From: an uncultured Lachnospiraceae bacterium
GTDB lineage: Bacteria > Bacillota > Clostridia > Lachnospirales > Lachnospiraceae
Assembly (NCBI GenBank): GCA_947175775.1
Contig: CAMWNY010000067.1
Coordinates: forward strand, 1-9,885
Direction: 5' to 3'
Length of the DNA: 9,885 bases
Below are positions 7,040-9,885 of the stretch, in pieces. Both the position numbers and the translations under genes were made by a program. Below the pieces are notes generated by a model that had not been told where the DNA came from, ran no database searches, and saw nothing but the letters and a program-made list of their open reading frames with translations. Numbering within the stretch: the first letter of the stretch is position 1; each line of letters begins with the position of its first letter.

Positions 7040-7487
7040 TTTCCTCCGCCTCCTCTCCAAACAGGTATTTTGCCCGCAAATAGTCTGCCTGTTCCTTTGT
7101 TATCCTGTCCCCCCACTGGCAGGCATTGATAGAGCCGTACAGTTCTCCCCAAAGACAGTCCAAATGGGACACCTGCTCCTTCTCCCCCTGTATAAATTCA
7201 TCAAGGGAATGCTGCAGACTTTCCGGCAACCCTGTCTCCAAATACTTTTTATCTCTAGGTTTCCCACACTGGTCCATATCACTACCTGTTTCCAAAAGCG
7301 CCAGCTCTTCCACGCTGGTCCCAAGCGCTTCTGACAACCTTGAAAGCAGCTCTGCGCTGCACTGTTCAAACCTGATTTCACCGGAACAAATCTCCGACAG
7401 CGTGTCCCACGGCACCCCGCTTATTTTTGACAGGCTATAACGCGACAGCCCTTTTTCCTTAATAAACCCAAGCAGTGTCAATTCCAT
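7032..7487 (-). CDS. XRE-family HTH regulator, putative antitoxin partner of the kinase
   Basis: 151 residues from ATG 7487; a GTG at 7490 is possible. An XRE helix-turn-helix covers about residues 5-65: GLSRYSLSKISGVPWDTLSEICSG, then LLSRLSEALGTSVEEL. The rest (66-151) is a polar, acidic helical extension with LDCLWGELYGSINACQWGD and ITKEQADYLRAKYLF, resembling the C-termini of HTH proteins encoded beside HipA-like kinases; its role is unknown. The stop overlaps the kinase start by 8 bases, typical of a coupled toxin-antitoxin operon. The promoter -10 is only 12 bases before the start, so the mRNA is nearly leaderless. A dyad at 7511-7524 is a good autorepression site. It appears intact although its kinase partner is broken. 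Confidence 0.82.
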   Translation of the reverse strand: MELTLLGFIKEKGLSRYSLSKISGVPWDTLSEICSGEIRFEQCSAELLSRLSEALGTSVEELALLETGSDMDQCGKPRDKKYLETGLPESLQHSLDEFIQGEKEQVSHLDCLWGELYGSINACQWGDRITKEQADYLRAKYLFGEEAEEND

Positions 7488-7499
7488 CACCTCATGTAC

Positions 7500-7528
7500 A
7501 TTATAGGGGTGTTCCAGCAGGAACGCAA
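7500..7528 (-). promoter_or_regulatory. Promoter of the XRE-kinase operon, nearly leaderless
   Basis: On the minus strand: -35 TTGCGT (7528-7523), 17-bp spacer, -10 TATAAT (7505-7500). Transcription would begin near 7493, about 6 bases before the ATG at 7487, leaving no room for a normal ribosome binding site. Confidence 0.75.
7511..7524. promoter_or_regulatory. Putative XRE autoregulatory operator
   Basis: GTTCC-agca-GGAAC is a perfect inverted repeat lying in the spacer of the XRE promoter and touching its -35. A small dimeric HTH protein bound here would block that promoter, and it might also affect the divergent -35 that begins 12 bases away at 7536. The binding is inferred. Confidence 0.6.
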
Positions 7529-7535
7529 CCGAAGA

Positions 7536-7564
7536 TTGACAGTTTTTTCATATATCAATATAAT
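7536..7564 (+). promoter_or_regulatory. Perfect-consensus SigA promoter toward the 369-residue protein
   Basis: TTGACA (7536-7541), 17-bp spacer, TATAAT (7559-7564): every consensus base is present. Transcription would start near 7571, leaving an untranslated leader of about 100 bases before ATG 7670. Its -35 lies 7 bases from the -35 of the XRE promoter on the other strand. Confidence 0.8.
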
Positions 7565-7669
7565 AAAATGCAAGAACGTACGCATGACGCCAAATGCAAA
7601 AACATCGGCACCATTGGACAGATACCGTACGCCATGAAACGTTTAATAAGCTTTTAACCGAGGTTTAAC

Positions 7670-8779
7670 ATGACAAACGCAATCTATTTTTTTGCATCGA
7701 AACAGGATTTATGCAATATTTTCAAACCAGTCGAAAATGAGTTCGAAATCAAATATTGCGCCAACTACGTATATGATGATGCGAACCATGACGAACAGCC
7801 GCGCATCGCTTTTTATACAATTGAAGAAATTGCCGACAGTTACGGAGAGCTCTATTTCATCGTACCAAAATCCCAAACCATGCACACCATCTGTCAAGCC
7901 TTGCAGGACGAAGCCAAAGTGCGTTACATTACAGAATGCAACGGCAATGATGGTCGTCTCACGTTTCGGACAAAAAGAAGCAATCCAAACGGCTACGAGT
8001 GCGATTATGAAGTGTATATCCCAAGAGAATACGAAACAGAATTTACGGGCGCGCTGTTCAAACGGATTGTGCGGGAGGTAAAACGAAACTGCGTACGGGT
8101 CAAAAATATCACCCCGTTTTATGTGGGAAAAGAACTTTATCAGAATGTCGGCGATTATGTTTTTTATAAGCAGGGCAGCGGATTTGCCCAAATCGTGACC
8201 GACGCAAACGAGACAAAACGGTGGTGGGACAATCCGAATATCAGACAGATGATGGAACAACCGATTCCGGAGCTGCTGCCCTTTTTGCAGGAGGTTTTTG
8301 CGCAGAAAAGGCTGAAAAATTTTGATCCATGGAAAGTCCACTGGAAGGATTATCCCGAGGATTACGAAATTTATCAGGGTATTTTATATAAACTATGGAC
8401 AAACACGGATTTATCCCTTTTCAAAGATATTGCCGCATTGTTTGACGATGCGGTGACAATGAGCGATTTACAGACGGCTCGCACCGCGATGGAAACGCTG
8501 CGGGAGATTGAGCTTGACTGGGCATGTTCGCAAAAAAGCGACGGCATACGGTTATTATTGGAAAACCTCAAAAATGTGCCGGATGCAGGGTATCTTTGCG
8601 GGAATGAGGAAGTGATAAGAACCTTGCTCAAGAAAAAGTACTATGAACTGTTTCGGGAAAGCTTAACGCAGGTGACAGACGAAACGAAGGTGTGTGTCAG
8701 AAAGACGCTTGAAACGATTGGAGACAAGCGTCTGCAAAAGCAAAAGGAAGAATTGATGCAGTTGCTAAATTCTCCCTAA
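7670..8779 (+). CDS. Unrecognised 369-residue cytoplasmic protein
   Basis: GAGG (7660-7663) lies 6 bases before the ATG. I do not recognise a named family. The first 160 residues look like a mixed alpha/beta domain; the opening IYFFASKQDLCNIFKPVE recalls starts of unnamed clostridial proteins of the form 'FFATKxDLxxIxxxIE'. A Trp- and Pro-rich middle (about 185-245: RWWDNPNIRQMMEQPIPELL, then FDPWKVHWKDYPEDYEIY) leads to an all-helical C-terminus (250-369) ending in a charged helix. There is no signal peptide, membrane segment or obvious catalytic motif. The gene is driven by a perfect promoter divergent from the XRE-kinase operon, so it may be controlled with it. An immunity- or defence-associated protein is one guess, unsupported by motif. 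Confidence 0.7.
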   Translation: MTNAIYFFASKQDLCNIFKPVENEFEIKYCANYVYDDANHDEQPRIAFYTIEEIADSYGELYFIVPKSQTMHTICQALQDEAKVRYITECNGNDGRLTFRTKRSNPNGYECDYEVYIPREYETEFTGALFKRIVREVKRNCVRVKNITPFYVGKELYQNVGDYVFYKQGSGFAQIVTDANETKRWWDNPNIRQMMEQPIPELLPFLQEVFAQKRLKNFDPWKVHWKDYPEDYEIYQGILYKLWTNTDLSLFKDIAALFDDAVTMSDLQTARTAMETLREIELDWACSQKSDGIRLLLENLKNVPDAGYLCGNEEVIRTLLKKKYYELFRESLTQVTDETKVCVRKTLETIGDKRLQKQKEELMQLLNSP

Positions 8780-8786
8780 ATATATA

Positions 8787-8815
8787 TTGTAATGAACAGG
8801 CAATTATCTTATACT
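8787..8815 (+). promoter_or_regulatory. Promoter of the small membrane protein
   Basis: -35 TTGTAA (8787-8792), 17-bp spacer, -10 TATACT (8810-8815). The start near 8822 falls immediately before the AGGAGG ribosome binding site, giving a leader of about 14 bases. It begins within 10 bases of the stop of the preceding gene. Confidence 0.6.
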
Positions 8816-8835
8816 GCAATTCAGGAGGAAACGTG

Positions 8836-9018
8836 ATGAGTATATTAATCCAATTATGTATTGGTTTCATTTTTGTTACATATAGCATTTATTCTTTACT
8901 CCGAAACCGGCGAGCACAAACAAAAGAAAATGTAATTGTTTGTCTTGTCTGCATTTTGGCAGGCATATTTTTACTTGGATATGCTGTCTTTCAAATAATA
9001 ACAGTTTCCGGTATATAA
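8836..9018 (+). CDS. Small two-helix membrane protein
   Basis: 60 residues from ATG 8836, with AGGAGG 7 bases upstream. Two membrane helices are clear (about residues 3-22 and 33-56), joined by a short basic loop RNRRAQTKEN, which predicts a hairpin with the loop in the cytoplasm. No family is recognised. A strong ribosome binding site and its own promoter support a real gene. It is followed 47 bases later by the flavin-binding protein and may be co-transcribed with it. This region is visibly more AT-rich than the genes to the left. Confidence 0.7.
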   Translation: MSILIQLCIGFIFVTYSIYSLLRNRRAQTKENVIVCLVCILAGIFLLGYAVFQIITVSGI

Positions 9019-9065
9019 GACACGAAAACCGTTGAACAATAACAAATGCAAAGGAGACTATTGAA

Positions 9066-9485
9066 ATGGTACAACTAAGCGCAGAAGCCCAAAAAATCAT
9101 GACAGAACGTTTTGGCAAAGACACTACCATTGCACTGGCAACAACCGAAAACGGAATACCATACGTGCGTAACGTAAACGCCTATTATGAGGATGGTGCC
9201 TTTTATATTATTACCTATGCGCGTTCCAACAAAATCCGGCAAATCGAAGCAAACCCAACCGCCGCAATCGCCGGAGACTGGTTCACCGCACACGGAACAG
9301 GCGTCAATTTGGGTTCTTTTAGAAAAGAAGAAAATCAGGCAATTGCCGAAAAACTAAAGAATGTCTTTGCCGAATGGATAAACAACGGACACACCAATTT
9401 AGATGACGAAAATACCATAATCCTACGCGTGGAATTAACGGACGGATTACTGCTCTCACACGGCACAAAGTATGCATTTTCATAA
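9066..9485 (+). CDS. Pyridoxamine 5'-phosphate oxidase (PPOX) family FMN-binding split-barrel protein
   Basis: 139 residues, AAGGAG 9 bases before the ATG. It has the order of features seen in small PPOX-type split barrels: an N-terminal helix, strand TIALATTENGIPYVRNVN, strand GAFYIITYARSNKIRQIEAN with the S-x-K-x-x-QI-x-x-NP motif used for FMN phosphate contact, strand AAIAGDWFTAHGTGVNLG, a helix EENQAIAEKLKNVFAEW and a closing strand IILRVELTDGLLLSHG. Members bind FMN or F420/haem and reduce or sense small substrates; this short type lacks the C-terminal dimerisation domain of true PdxH, so vitamin B6 synthesis is unlikely. The substrate is unknown. No separate promoter is clear in the 47-base gap, so transcription probably continues from 8822. 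Confidence 0.85.
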   Translation: MVQLSAEAQKIMTERFGKDTTIALATTENGIPYVRNVNAYYEDGAFYIITYARSNKIRQIEANPTAAIAGDWFTAHGTGVNLGSFRKEENQAIAEKLKNVFAEWINNGHTNLDDENTIILRVELTDGLLLSHGTKYAFS

Positions 9486-9495
9486 ATCCCTTCGC

Positions 9496-9524
9496 TTGAC
9501 GCCATAAAGAAATTTCGTTATAAT
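9496..9524 (+). promoter_or_regulatory. Promoter of the Phd-RelE-like toxin-antitoxin operon
   Basis: -35 TTGACG (9496-9501), 17-bp spacer, -10 TATAAT (9519-9524), near consensus. The start falls near 9531, just before the GGGAGGG ribosome binding site of the antitoxin. Confidence 0.75.
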
Positions 9525-9552
9525 TTTGTTATCAAAAAGGGAGGGTTATCTT

Positions 9553-9816
9553 ATGCCAAACATTCGTTCAAGTGCAGATTTGCGCAACAGTTACAATGAT
9601 ATATCCGAATTTTGTCATACCTACTCCGAACCGGTATTCATTACCAAAAACGGAAAAGGGGATTTGGCTGTTATGAGCATTGAAACCTATGAACAGCTTA
9701 TTGGTCGTTTTGAATTATACGGCTTATTGCAGGATGGGTTAAACGACGTCAAAAACGATAACCCACGCCCTTTCGCAGAGGCAATTTCTGATATAAGGAG
9801 CCGCCGAACACGATGA
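9553..9816 (+). CDS. Phd/YefM-family type II antitoxin
   Basis: 87 residues from ATG 9553, chosen because AGGGAGGG (9538-9544) is 8 bases upstream; an earlier in-frame start at 9526 would fall before the predicted transcript start. The N-terminal Phd/YefM fold shows IRSSADLRNSYNDISEFCHT, then EPVFITKNGKGDLAVMSIETYEQL, which dimerises and binds the operon promoter. The C-terminal tail (about 60-87) is the toxin-wrapping region, ending in SRRTR. Its TGA overlaps the ATG of the next gene (ATGA), the usual coupling for this module. Expected role: neutralise the RelE/ParE-like toxin and repress the operon. Confidence 0.88.
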   Translation: MPNIRSSADLRNSYNDISEFCHTYSEPVFITKNGKGDLAVMSIETYEQLIGRFELYGLLQDGLNDVKNDNPRPFAEAISDIRSRRTR

Positions 9817-9885
9817 ATTATACTGTAAATATCAAAGCAGCCGACGAACACGACATGTCAGATGCCTGGCTCTTATACACATATC
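9813..9885 (+). CDS. RelE/ParE-like toxin, 5' fragment cut at window end
   Basis: The ATG overlaps the antitoxin stop. The 18 trustworthy residues, MNYTVNIKAADEHDMSDA, fit the first strand and start of helix 1 in RelE/ParE-type ribonucleases or gyrase poisons (a hydrophobic strand followed by an A-x-x-DM/DL-x-x-A segment). From 9866 on, the bases look like sequencing adapter, so the apparent residues WLLYTY are probably not real. Which subfamily it belongs to cannot be decided from this fragment. Confidence 0.6.
   Translation, partial: MNYTVNIKAADEHDMSDAWLLYTY
9866..9885 (+). other. Probable Nextera/Tn5 mosaic-end adapter remnant at the contig end
   Basis: The last 20 bases, CTGGCTCTTATACACATATC, match the transposase adapter read-through (mosaic end CTGTCTCTTATACACATCT plus the next C) at 18 of 20 positions, mismatched at the 4th and 18th. 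They sit exactly at the end of the window and break the expected toxin sequence after DMSDA. A residual adapter with base errors is the simplest explanation. Confidence 0.7.

Noticed and set aside
7475..7657. 60-codon plus-strand ORF upstream of the unknown gene
   Set aside because: It runs antisense through the XRE start, crosses both promoters and has no ribosome binding site.

Overview
The window looks like a chromosomal accessory stretch from a low-to-mid GC Gram-positive anaerobe of the Clostridia (Lachnospiraceae-like). This rests on gene content (an ECF sigma factor with a DUF4367-like anti-sigma, a short one-TM histidine kinase, a CtkA/HipA-type kinase locus), strong AGGAGG-type ribosome binding sites and consensus SigA-like promoters. 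The organism assignment is inference. No rRNA, tRNA, CRISPR array or insertion sequence was seen, and no gap between genes exceeds about 210 bases.

Left part (1-1500): a divergent pair. A DMT/YdcZ (DUF606) transporter with two fused DUF606 units runs off the left edge on the minus strand. A YeiL-like Crp/Fnr-family regulator runs on the plus strand. A perfect 16-bp palindrome between them covers the -35 of the regulator promoter and lies about 42 bp upstream of a possible transporter start, suggesting one protein represses itself and activates the exporter.

Middle (1516-5311): two envelope-sensing systems back to back. On the minus strand an ECF sigma factor and a large membrane-anchored anti-sigma form an operon. 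On the plus strand an OmpR-type response regulator and a minimal one-TM histidine kinase form a second. A DUF1266 protein follows (5437-6282) with its own promoter.

Right part (6315-9885): toxin-antitoxin-like and unknown genes. On the minus strand an XRE regulator precedes a CtkA/HipA-like kinase that is broken: an internal deletion plus frameshift has removed the catalytic-loop region. The XRE promoter is back to back with a perfect-consensus promoter (TTGACA-N17-TATAAT) that reads toward an unrecognised 369-residue protein, so the XRE protein may control both. Further right are a two-TM miniprotein, a PPOX-type flavin-binding protein and a Phd/YefM antitoxin, overlapped by a RelE/ParE-like toxin gene cut by the window end. 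The last 20 bases match the Nextera/Tn5 mosaic-end adapter at 18 of 20 positions, so the final toxin codons are probably a sequencing artefact.
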